A stretch of 11,243 bases of DNA from Gemmatimonadota bacterium (GTDB taxonomy: Bacteria > GCA-2686955), in contig NYZA01000248.1 of assembly GCA_002686955.1 (NCBI GenBank), positions 1 to 11,243 of the forward strand, in the 5' to 3' direction. The position numbers and the translations under genes are program-made. This document shows positions 1-7,363 of the stretch, piece by piece (the stretch's first letter is position 1; each line of letters starts with the position of its first letter). The notes under the pieces are model-generated. The model saw only the letters and a list, made by a program, of their open reading frames with translations, searched no databases and was not told the DNA's origin.

Positions 1-1
1 G

Positions 2-313
2 CGGCTCTCCACCGCGTTGCGCGAAAGGGGCGGCGCGATCCGTGGTCGCTGGCGGGCGGTGCGGGAGGGGCGTTGGAAACTGCTGCGCGTGCCGGCGATC
101 GGCGGTGACCGGTATCGGCTTTTCGATCTCGAAGCCGACCCCTCCGAGCTGCTCGATGTGGCGTCCGGCCATCCGGAGGTCGCGGGCAGGCTCGCGTCGA
201 TTCTCGAGCGGCGGCTTGAGGATGCTCCGGCGCCTTTGTCCGCGCCGAATCGAGACGCCGCCGCGGAGGCGGAGGTGGACCGCCGATTGCGCACTCTTGG
301 CTATATCGATTGA
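2..313 (+). CDS. Sulfatase family protein, C-terminal fragment (5' end outside window)
   Basis: Only the last 103 residues are present; the frame is open to the left edge, so the start lies upstream. The pattern AVREGRWKLLR, then YRLFDLEADPSELLDVA, then HPEVAGRLASIL, ending in RRLRTLGYID, is the usual tail of type I sulfatases and related alkaline-phosphatase-superfamily hydrolases. In that family this part forms the small C-terminal subdomain; the catalytic formylglycine motif (C/S-x-P-x-R) and the metal ligands would lie upstream and cannot be checked. The substrate is unknown. The next gene starts 15 bases after the stop, so this is probably the first visible gene of a three-gene operon with the DA1-like peptidase and the YfhO-like protein. 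A related phosphoglycerol- or phosphoethanolamine-transferase-like hydrolase remains possible. Confidence 0.8.
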   Translation, partial: RLSTALRERGGAIRGRWRAVREGRWKLLRVPAIGGDRYRLFDLEADPSELLDVASGHPEVAGRLASILERRLEDAPAPLSAPNRDAAAEAEVDRRLRTLGYID

Positions 314-328
314 TGCGGGGATCGATCC

Positions 329-1474
329 GTGATGCCAACCGATCTTGAGGCTCTTCGATCGACGGCGATGCTGCTCCTGCTACTCATGGCGGGAGCGTGC
401 TCGCCCGCGATCGCGGCTCCGCTCTGCCCCGTCTGCGAGCGTGAGGCGTCCGTCTCGGCACCACTGGACCGAGACACCGGGCTCCGCTACCACGAGTCGT
501 GCGTCGAGAAAGGAGCCGTCCCTCGCTGCGATCAGTGCGACGGGCCCGCTCCGCGACGGATCGTCGTCGAAAAGGGGGAGTTTCACGAAAGCTGCTTTCG
601 CGAGCATATGGCGCCCCGTTGCGTGGAATGTGGACTGCCGGTCGGCCGCCACGGCATCGACGACGGGCCCATGCACCCTTCCTGTTTCCGGCGGCTGCAA
701 AGGAGGGAGCCCACCCTGCCCGGCTCGATGAACGAGCCGCCCTTGCGTTGCGATCTCTGCGGAGACGCGATCTCCGGGGAGCTCGAGGTCGGAGCATGGG
801 GCGAGATCTACCATTCGCGGCATGCCGAGAGGACGGCCCATTGCGACGCGTGCGGCAGGCTGGCGGCCGAACATCTTTCGGGGGAGCCCTTCGCCTGCGC
901 GGATGGGCGCACGCTCTGCGGCGTTTGCGCCGAGACCGCCATCTCGACGAAGAGCGAAGCGCGGAGACTGTTCGCGCATGTCGGCGCCCGTCTCGCCGAG
1001 CGGCGGATCGATGTCGATGCGGGGCGGGTGAAACTGGTGCTCGCCGGATTGCAAGAGCTGAGCAACGAGAGGAACGATGGCCGCCGCGCGCGCGGACTCA
1101 GCGAGCACACCTACGACCGAAAAGGCTGGACCGGCTCGACGATCCATCTACTCGCACCCCTTCCCGAAGTGGAGCTACGGGGCGTTCTGGCGCACGAGCT
1201 GGGCCACGTATGGCTGGCATCGAGGGGGCTCGGAGATCGGGCGGCTTGGGCGGTGGAGGGAACCTGCAATCTCTTGCAGCTCTGGGAGCTGCGGCACCGC
1301 GGGGGCGAGCTGGGCACCCGGCTCATCGAGAAGCTGGAAGAGGACGACGACGAGGTCTACGGTGAGGGGCTTCGCCGGGTGCGCCGTCGTGTATCGTCCA
1401 CCGGTTGGAAGGGCTGGACCGAGGAGTTTAGCGAGATGCCCGCGATACCCGAGAGGAGCTTCGGCGAGCGATGA
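329..1474 (+). CDS. Secreted LIM/DA1-like zinc metallopeptidase
   Basis: A 381-residue protein, probably exported. Residues 14-31 form a hydrophobic signal (MLLLLLMAGA then SPAIA-AP); a Cys at 24 gives a poor lipobox, so signal peptidase I cleavage is more likely. Starts at GTG 329, ATG 332 or ATG 368 are all possible. The N-terminal half is packed with zinc-finger ligands: C33-x2-C36-x18-H55-x2-C58, C67-x2-C70-x15-H86-x2-C89, C98-x2-C101-x14-H116-x2-C119, then C141-x2-C144-x17-H162-x2-H165 with C172-x2-C175-x21-C197-x2-C200, which resembles a full LIM domain. The C-terminal half carries VLAHELGHVWL (H289, E290, H293) followed by WAVEGTCNLLQLWEL (E310). This order and the EG-C-N/Q motif match the DA1-like peptidase domain of plant DA1, where LIM modules precede the HEMMH site. 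All three zinc ligands and the catalytic Glu are present, so it should be active. The substrate is unknown. The 3' end overlaps the next gene by ATGA. Confidence 0.75.
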   Translation: MMPTDLEALRSTAMLLLLLMAGACSPAIAAPLCPVCEREASVSAPLDRDTGLRYHESCVEKGAVPRCDQCDGPAPRRIVVEKGEFHESCFREHMAPRCVECGLPVGRHGIDDGPMHPSCFRRLQRREPTLPGSMNEPPLRCDLCGDAISGELEVGAWGEIYHSRHAERTAHCDACGRLAAEHLSGEPFACADGRTLCGVCAETAISTKSEARRLFAHVGARLAERRIDVDAGRVKLVLAGLQELSNERNDGRRARGLSEHTYDRKGWTGSTIHLLAPLPEVELRGVLAHELGHVWLASRGLGDRAAWAVEGTCNLLQLWELRHRGGELGTRLIEKLEEDDDEVYGEGLRRVRRRVSSTGWKGWTEEFSEMPAIPERSFGER

Positions 1475-3669
1475 GCAAGGAAGAAGGGCAGACGTCGGCT
1501 CAGCTCGACGATTCGCTCTTGCCCTACCTCAGGGCGGCCGCCGCGCTGCTCCTGGCCTTGATGTTGCTTCCGGCGCTGGCGGGGCGAATCCCTATCGCGG
1601 ACGATCTTGGAGGGGCCCATCTTCCGCTGCGGCGCTTCTTCGCCACCTGCCTCGCGAATGGAGATCGTTCCGATTGGTTGCCGGCGATCTTCTCGGGCTT
1701 CTTCCTCCTCGGCGAAGGACAGGCGGGGACGTGGCACCCCTTCCACCTCTTGATCTACCGTTTGCTCCCTCTCCCCGCGGCCTATCACGTGGAGCTCCTG
1801 GCCAGCACGCCGATCATTTGGTTCGGGACCAACCGGCTCCTCGGGCGCTGGCGGATCGGGAGCGCGGGCGCGATCTGGGGAGCCACGGCATTCGCTTTCT
1901 CCGCGTTCAATCTTCTCCACTACATACATATCAACTTGATCGCGGTCGTGGCGCACATTCCGTGGATCGTTCTGGCGATCGATATCGCGCTGCGAGATCG
2001 ATCGCCCCACCGGAGAGCCCTGGCGTGGGTGGCGGTGGCGCTGCTCACCGGTTCGCAGCTGCTCCTCGGCCACCCACAGGCGGTGTGGCTCTCGATCGTG
2101 GCGGAGGTCAGCTATTGCGTCGCGACCGCTGTGCGCCTGCGAATCGGACCGATGCGGGTCGGCTCCCTGGTTCCCGCCAAATGCGCTGGTGTGCTGGTGG
2201 GGTGCGCTCAGTTGATCCCCACACTGGACGGGCTCGGCCACTCCACCCGGGCCACCGTCGACGCGGTCTTCGGCACGACCCACTCCCTTCACCCTCTCAA
2301 TCTCTACCAGCTCGTCGCCCCCTATCTCCTCGAAGAGCGGGTCGTTCGGATCCTGGGGGGGAACACACACGAGTTCGGGCTCTACACCGGCGCCGGACCT
2401 CTGGTGCTATGCGCCTGGCTCCTGATCCGCCGGCGAAGGCTCGGCCCGTCGAAGCCACTCGTTCTCGGCCTTCTCGTCACGGGATTCATCGCGTTCCTCC
2501 TCGCGACCGGCAAGTACGGCGGGATCTACCGCTTGATGGCTCTCCTGCCGGGTGTCGGCTTCTTCCGCGTTCCGAGCCGCTTCTTGCTCTTCTTTCACTT
2601 CGCGACCGCCGTGCTCTCCGCCATCGCTCTCGTCGATCTCGATCGCGTGGCCGGAGGGGCGGAGCGGATCGCTTGGCGCCGCTTCGTCCCGATTGCCCTG
2701 CTCCCGGTTTCCAGCGTTCTGGTCGCGGCGCTGGCCTTGCGCTTCGAGGTCTCGGCCGTTCATCGCGTGAGCGAGGCACTCAACGGCGACTGGCGGCTGA
2801 TCGCCGCCGGCCCGCTGGTCATATCCCTCTGCGCGCTCTTGGTGATTCTGGCGGCTCGCGGCCGTCTATGGGCGCTGCCGGCGCTGGTCCTGGTGTCCGC
2901 GGCCGATCTGGGGGCGTACGGGCTCAGCTACGGTGTCTACGGTCCCTGGCAATCGATCGAAGCGCTGTCGAATCCGGCCACCGGTCTGCCCGAAGAGGCG
3001 GCCGGTCGGGTGGTCGCAGGGCTGTCGAACACGGCGATCACAAGCGGTCATCGCACGATCGATGGATATGTGGGGTTGTTCCCGCGGAAGCTCCTCGACT
3101 ACGACGATCTCGACGATCTCCGCCTTGCCGGCGTCGAGTGGGTGTCGCGGGGCTATGCCGAAGAAGCCGGATTGGAGCTCGCGCGAAACGGCTCGCCCTG
3201 GCTTCGGATCCCGAATCCGCTCGCGCGAATCCGAATGGTTTCCGAGGCCCAGCCGCGTCCCGATCCGCCCGATTCGGCGCCGCCGCCCGATCCGCGCACC
3301 AGCGCCTGGGTCGAAGAGGAGGTCGTGCTCGGAGGTGGCGCGGTGGGGCAGGCCGAGCTGCGAGAGGAGTCCCCCGGACGGATGCTGGTGGGGACGAATG
3401 CCCAAAGTCGCCAGCTCCTGGTCGTCGCCGAGAGCTTCCATCCGGGATGGACCGCCGAAGTGGACGGCCGAGCGACCGCGGTGCTCCGCGTCAACCGCGA
3501 TTTCATCGGATGTGTCGTCGAAGCGGGAGAGCATGAGATCAGGCTCGTATTCGATCCTCCGAGCCGAAGACTCGGGCTGGTGCTCAGCGCCCTGGGAATG
3601 GTCTGGGTGGTCCTGCAGGGTGTGTGGCTCTGGTGCAGGGCCGGGGCGATCGCGCTCGCCCGGGGCTGA
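1471..3669 (+). CDS. YfhO-family polytopic membrane protein
   Basis: A 732-residue inner-membrane protein. Hydrophobic segments cluster at about residues 17-38, 72-98, 105-120, 132-172, 183-221, 235-250, 308-320, 328-345, 368-390, 406-423, 446-480, and a last one at 701-723. The motif GQAGTWHPFHLLIYRLLP (83-100) and GVGFFRVPSRFLLFFHFA (361-378) are typical of the YfhO family (GT-C-like membrane proteins). The periplasmic C-terminal part with FHPGWTAEVDGR, a conserved RVNRDFIG and AGEHEIRLVFDP (656-695) is the family's small beta-sandwich. Bacillus YfhO takes part in lipoteichoic acid glycosylation; in Gram-negatives the family is usually of unknown role in cell-surface glycan or polymer assembly, so the precise job here is not known. 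The ATG overlaps the upstream stop (ATGA), which suggests translational coupling to the DA1-like peptidase. Confidence 0.8.
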   Translation: MSKEEGQTSAQLDDSLLPYLRAAAALLLALMLLPALAGRIPIADDLGGAHLPLRRFFATCLANGDRSDWLPAIFSGFFLLGEGQAGTWHPFHLLIYRLLPLPAAYHVELLASTPIIWFGTNRLLGRWRIGSAGAIWGATAFAFSAFNLLHYIHINLIAVVAHIPWIVLAIDIALRDRSPHRRALAWVAVALLTGSQLLLGHPQAVWLSIVAEVSYCVATAVRLRIGPMRVGSLVPAKCAGVLVGCAQLIPTLDGLGHSTRATVDAVFGTTHSLHPLNLYQLVAPYLLEERVVRILGGNTHEFGLYTGAGPLVLCAWLLIRRRRLGPSKPLVLGLLVTGFIAFLLATGKYGGIYRLMALLPGVGFFRVPSRFLLFFHFATAVLSAIALVDLDRVAGGAERIAWRRFVPIALLPVSSVLVAALALRFEVSAVHRVSEALNGDWRLIAAGPLVISLCALLVILAARGRLWALPALVLVSAADLGAYGLSYGVYGPWQSIEALSNPATGLPEEAAGRVVAGLSNTAITSGHRTIDGYVGLFPRKLLDYDDLDDLRLAGVEWVSRGYAEEAGLELARNGSPWLRIPNPLARIRMVSEAQPRPDPPDSAPPPDPRTSAWVEEEVVLGGGAVGQAELREESPGRMLVGTNAQSRQLLVVAESFHPGWTAEVDGRATAVLRVNRDFIGCVVEAGEHEIRLVFDPPSRRLGLVLSALGMVWVVLQGVWLWCRAGAIALARG

Positions 3670-3734
3670 AGACCGACACTCGGCGGACGACGCGCAACCG
3701 CCGCGCGCGGCGTGGCTACCGGTCCCGCCCACGA

Positions 3735-3773
3735 GATTAGCGCGTCCCCAGTCTCTCTAATCCGACTTTTTTT
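3735..3773 (+). terminator. Possible weak intrinsic terminator for the yfhO-like gene
   Basis: A perfect 6-bp inverted repeat, GATTAG (3735-3740) and CTAATC (3757-3762), with a 16-base loop, followed after four bases by seven T residues (3767-3773). It lies 65 bases after the yfhO-like stop. The stem is short, the loop large, and the T-run is also the coding sequence for a KRKK patch at the helicase C-terminus, so it may be coincidence. Confidence 0.25.
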
Positions 3774-6199
3774 CGCTTGGTGCCCAAATGTGGTCGTTGT
3801 CTCGACGGAGGAAGCCGGAGATCGAAACGCCCTTGGGCGTCCAGCGCGTAGCCCAGCGATTTCAGCACGCCGATCGCGCCGGATCGATCGCAGCCGAGCC
3901 AGCTCGGAATCTCCTCGGGCAACACGAACTCGCCCGCCTTGCGCAGCCGCCGCAGCAGCGCCGCGACCCGTTCCAAAACGTCGACGCGGATCCAGCGCGG
4001 ACCCGCCTGCGCGTAACCGAGTGCTCGGGCGAAGTCCGCGGGGGTCAGCGCCGCCAGCGGCAGCGATGGAGGGGATTCGGCGCTCACCTCGGGGTGGTCT
4101 TCCAGCCCCCGCGCTACGGTCCAGAGCACCGCCCGCGCTTGCATCGACGCCGGGCGCAAGAGCGAGCGAACGAAGACATTCTTGGCGCCCAGGCGGATGT
4201 CCAGGCGGGAGAGGGTTCGCCGGTCCTGCTCCGTGAGCGATCGGATCAGCTCTTTGATGTTTTTCCGCCTCGCGAAGCCGAACCCCTCGCGCAGTCGATA
4301 GCAGAGCCCGCGGCCCGCCGCCCCGAGCGCCTCCGACGCCGGGCGGGAGAGGGGCGCGAAGAGCTCCTCTACATGGTCGAGCGCGGCCGCCCGCAGGCGC
4401 CGCCGCACGCGGTCACGCATCGCGCCGTCCAGCTGCTCGCTCTCGATCGCTTCGGCCGAAGGGCGCACGGGAGATTCCCCCTTCACGAGCCTGCCCACCG
4501 GTGCGCCCTTCCAGTGGATCCATGCGTGGTGATCGATGTGGAATGCGCTCGATTCAGCGGCCTCCAGCTCGGTGACCCTCGCTTCGAGATGCGGAACGAG
4601 TCCCCGCTCCACCAGCGCCCGCACGCTCGGCCCGAGCCCTTCGATCGGTTCGAAAACGAGCCCTTTCAGCGTGCCCACGTCGATTCCGTCAGCCTCGACC
4701 CGATCGTCTCCGGCGATCTTCAGCTCACAGCTCTCCCCTCGCGGCCTCTTCGCGAGCAAGATGCTGGCCCGGCGATCGACGAATCGTTGCGTGAGGCGAT
4801 CGTGTAGGGCGTCGGAGAGACGATCCTCGACCTCTCGCGCCCGCTCCTGCCATTCGCCGGCGCCACGGACCCAACCTGGACGGTGCGCGATGTAGCTCCA
4901 GGTGCGGATGGCGGCCATTCGGTCGATCAGCCCGTCGCAGTCCCCGATGGGATCATCGATGGGCTCGATCCGCCGGGCGATCCAGTCCGCCGGGACCTCG
5001 CTCGCCGGCCCGCGCAGTTGGGTGAAGAGCTCCCCGAGCAGATTCAGATGCTCCAGAGACATGCCGCCCGCGAAATCGGGGATTCCGCAGACCTCCCAGA
5101 GAAGGCGAATCCCTTCTTCGTCCCCCGTTTCCGCCTGAATGGAGTTGCGCTCCAGGAGCTCCCCGAACGCCCTCTCGTCGTCGGCGCCGCGCTGCCTCTT
5201 CAGGAAGGGATGCGGCGGGGAAGCAGCGAGTGAGGCCCGAAGGTCGGCGACCGTGCTGAAGTCGAGGCGCGACTCCCGGTAGCGCATCTGAGCTATCGGG
5301 GGGAAGAGATGGGATTCCACCGCGGCGACGAGCGCTTCCGGCAGAGGGGAGAGGGGGGACATCGGGCCGAAAGTGCCGTCGGCGCGAAACCGGCCGGCCC
5401 GACCCGCGATCTGGGCGAGCTCGGCCGGGTGCAGATCGCGGAACTGGCGGCCGTCGAACTTTCGCAGCGAAGCGATCGCCACATGGTCGACGTCCATATT
5501 CAATCCCATTCCGATCGCATCGGTCGCGACGATGTAGTGCACCTCGCGCGACTGATAGAGCGCCACCTGCGCGTTGCGCGCCCGCGGAGAGAGCGCCCCC
5601 AGCACGACCGCCGCTCCGCCGTGTCTGCTCTTGAGCCGCTCCGCGATCTCATAAACATCGGCAGCCGAGAAGGCCACGACGGCGGTGCGCGGAGGGAGCT
5701 GGTGGAGTTTTCGCGGCCCCGCGTAGCTCAGAGTCGACAGGCGCGGGCGGGTCTGGACGGCCACCTCGGGCACCAGACGCCGCAGCAACCCCTCGATCGT
5801 GCCCGATCCGAGAAAGAGGGTTTCGGTCCGGCCCCGAGCTCGCAGAATCCGATCGGTGAAGATATGTCCCCGCTCGTCGTGCTCCGCGAGCTGTACCTCG
5901 TCGACCGCCAGAAAATCGACCTCCTTCTCCCAAGGCATCGACTCGACGGTACACACGTGGAATCGGGGAGCGGCGGGGATCCGCTTCTCCTCGCCGGTTA
6001 CCAGCGCCACCGCCCCCTCGCCGACTTCGCCCACGACGCGATCATAGACCTCCCGCGCCAGCAGACGGAGCGGCAGACCGATCATGCCGCTGCGGTGGGC
6101 GATCATCCGCTCGACGGCGAGATGGGTCTTGCCGGTGTTGGTCGGCCCGAGAATCGCTTCGACCGCGGGTCGCCGGTCGGCCTCGCGGGATGGGGACAT
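3737..6199 (-). CDS. SUV3-like DExH-type ATP-dependent RNA helicase
   Basis: An 820-residue superfamily 2 helicase of the Suv3 (mitochondrial RNA degradosome) type. Counting from ATG 6199, the Walker A motif GPTNTGKT is at 18-25, followed by GLPLRLLAREVYDR as in Suv3. The Walker B is VDEVQ (99-103), the DExQ form of this family; motif III is GSGTIE (131-136), motif V is ATDAIGMGLN (225-234), and motif VI is QIAGRAGR (263-270). The long C-terminal part has the helical region seen in alphaproteobacterial homologues, and a basic tail (KRKK). Suv3 unwinds RNA/RNA and RNA/DNA duplexes for 3'-5' degradation; a role in RNA turnover here is inferred. The frame is open back to 6259, but a Shine-Dalgarno AGGAG at 6214-6210 lies 10 bases before ATG 6199 and 7 before GTG 6202, so the start is at one of these. 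Convergent with the yfhO-like gene, divergent from selD. Confidence 0.85.
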   Translation of the reverse strand: MSPSREADRRPAVEAILGPTNTGKTHLAVERMIAHRSGMIGLPLRLLAREVYDRVVGEVGEGAVALVTGEEKRIPAAPRFHVCTVESMPWEKEVDFLAVDEVQLAEHDERGHIFTDRILRARGRTETLFLGSGTIEGLLRRLVPEVAVQTRPRLSTLSYAGPRKLHQLPPRTAVVAFSAADVYEIAERLKSRHGGAAVVLGALSPRARNAQVALYQSREVHYIVATDAIGMGLNMDVDHVAIASLRKFDGRQFRDLHPAELAQIAGRAGRFRADGTFGPMSPLSPLPEALVAAVESHLFPPIAQMRYRESRLDFSTVADLRASLAASPPHPFLKRQRGADDERAFGELLERNSIQAETGDEEGIRLLWEVCGIPDFAGGMSLEHLNLLGELFTQLRGPASEVPADWIARRIEPIDDPIGDCDGLIDRMAAIRTWSYIAHRPGWVRGAGEWQERAREVEDRLSDALHDRLTQRFVDRRASILLAKRPRGESCELKIAGDDRVEADGIDVGTLKGLVFEPIEGLGPSVRALVERGLVPHLEARVTELEAAESSAFHIDHHAWIHWKGAPVGRLVKGESPVRPSAEAIESEQLDGAMRDRVRRRLRAAALDHVEELFAPLSRPASEALGAAGRGLCYRLREGFGFARRKNIKELIRSLTEQDRRTLSRLDIRLGAKNVFVRSLLRPASMQARAVLWTVARGLEDHPEVSAESPPSLPLAALTPADFARALGYAQAGPRWIRVDVLERVAALLRRLRKAGEFVLPEEIPSWLGCDRSGAIGVLKSLGYALDAQGRFDLRLPPSRQRPHLGTKRKKVGLERLGTR

Positions 6200-6209
6200 C
6201 ACGAAGGAG

Positions 6210-6214
6210 CTCCT
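6210..6214 (-). promoter_or_regulatory. Ribosome binding site deciding the helicase start
   Basis: AGGAG on the minus strand, preceded by AAA, with 7 bases to GTG 6202 and 10 to ATG 6199. It argues against starts further upstream (6259, 6229). About 12 bases further upstream TATGCT could serve as a -10 box, but no good -35 is visible. Confidence 0.6.
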
Positions 6215-6293
6215 TTTGCCACCTAGCATAACGGTTCGCCCTCTGCCTGGCCGCCCCATCCGTTAGTCTTTCCGCCGGGAGTGAACGGAAAGA

Positions 6294-7337
6294 ATGAACG
6301 AACCTCGACTCACAACTCTGGTGCCCGCCGGCGGCTGAGCGCGCAAGCTCGGCGCGAAGGACCTGGTCGAGGTCCTCGGCAAAGTGGCGGCCTTTCCTCA
6401 TCCATGGGTCCGGCAAGATGTGGGACCGATGGAGGATGGCGCTCTATTGTCTCCACCCGCCGATCAGGGGCTCGTATTCACGGTCGATTTCATCACGCCG
6501 ATCGTCGACGATGCCGAGACTTTCGGAGCGATCGCGGCGGCCAACGCCCTCTCCGATGTGTACGCCATGGGGGGCGAGCCCCAAGTGGCCCTGGCGACCT
6601 GCGGCTTCCCCGAGGATCGCATCGGCACCGACCTCCTCGCGCGCATCTTCCAGGGGGGGCGGGACAAGGCTGCCGAGGCCGGCTGCGCGGTGGTCGGGGG
6701 GCACACCGTGGTCGACCCCGAGCTGAAATACGGGCTCTGCGTGATCGGCAAGGTCGATCCGGAGCGAGCTCTAAGACAGATCGGAGCGCGCGCGGGCGAT
6801 CGTCTCGTCCTGACGAAGCCGCTCGGTTCCGGCATCTCGGCCCAGGCCTTTCGCAAGGGGCGGATCGGAGACACCGAAATGGCGGGGGTCATCGCACTGA
6901 TGACTGCGCTCAACCGCGAGGCGAAGGACGCGGCGCTGGCGGCTGGCGCGAGCGCCGCGACCGACGTGACCGGCTTCGGGCTGCTTGGCCATCTGCACCA
7001 TCTTCTGAAGGCCTCGGGCATGTCCGCGACGCTTTCAGCCCGTGACGTGCCCCGCTTGGACGCGATCGATGACCTGGCGGCCGGGGGATTCGTGCCGGGC
7101 GGATCGAAGCGGAACCTCGAATATGTGTCGTCACATCTGCATTGCGACGGGCAAATCGCGGAGTCGGAGCGGCTGGTGCTCGCCGACGCTCAGACCTCGG
7201 GTGGGCTATTGGTCGCGGTCCCGCCCGAGGGCGCGCGGAGCATGGTCGAGCGGCTCGATGCGGCCGGGGCGACCGGTGCGGCCGTGATCGGAGAGATCGA
7301 GGACGGCCCCGCGGGAGAGATCCGGGTCGCGCGGTAG
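6294..7337 (+). CDS. selD: Selenide, water dikinase SelD containing selenocysteine (in-frame TGA at 6336-6338)
   Basis: SelD makes selenophosphate from selenide and ATP, the selenium donor for selenocysteine and selenouridine. Read from ATG 6294 with TGA 6336-6338 as Sec, the product is 347 residues, the same length as E. coli SelD, and begins MNEPRLTTLVPAGG-U-ARK. U15 and K18 align with E. coli Cys17 and Lys20. Downstream are MEDGALL, TVDFITPIVDD, NALSDVYAMGGEP, GGHTVVDPELKYG, PLGSGI, DVTGFGLLGHL and SGGLLVAVP, all family landmarks including the metal- and ATP-binding aspartates. An in-frame TGA at 6282-6284 lies just upstream, and ATG 6294 is the first start after it. GGGAG at 6277-6281 is a distant ribosome site (12 bases). 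A SECIS-like hairpin follows the UGA. Conventional calling would start at GTG 6384 and delete the active site. The PAP2-like gene follows after 26 bases. No selA, selB or selC is in the window. Confidence 0.9.
6358..6376 (+). promoter_or_regulatory. SECIS-like hairpin downstream of the selD UGA
   Basis: A perfect 6-bp stem, AGGACC (6358-6363) paired with GGTCCT (6371-6376), closes a seven-base loop TGGTCGA. The loop begins 25 bases after the UGA, inside the roughly 16-37 base distance known for bacterial SECIS elements, and its GGUC resembles the GGUCU apical loop of E. coli fdhF that SelB recognises. The hairpin lies in the SelD coding sequence, as bacterial SECIS elements do. The fit is by eye only. 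Confidence 0.6.
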
Positions 7338-7363
7338 GGCGGAAGGGGAGCGGCGGGTCGGCA

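Noticed and set aside
1077-3536. A very long plus-strand open frame overlapping the DA1-like and YfhO-like genes.
   Set aside because: Its translation is Arg/Gly/Ala/Pro-rich with no family pattern, and it is a frame shadow of two well-supported genes, as is common in high-GC DNA.
3699-3712. Palindrome CGCCGCGCGCGGCG as a terminator between the convergent yfhO-like and helicase genes.
   Set aside because: Perfect palindrome, but with no T-run on either strand and easily formed in GC-rich sequence.
5309-6226. A 305-codon plus-strand frame opposite the helicase.
   Set aside because: It is antisense to the conserved helicase motifs and has no recognisable pattern of its own.
6336-6338. TGA in selD as a nonsense mutation or sequencing error.
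   Set aside because: It falls precisely on the catalytic Cys/Sec codon, the frame is unbroken on both sides, and a SECIS-like hairpin follows at the right distance.
6281-7045. A 254-codon open frame overlapping the selD start.
   Set aside because: Low-complexity Arg/Gly-rich translation; the SelD frame in the same DNA shows clear family motifs.
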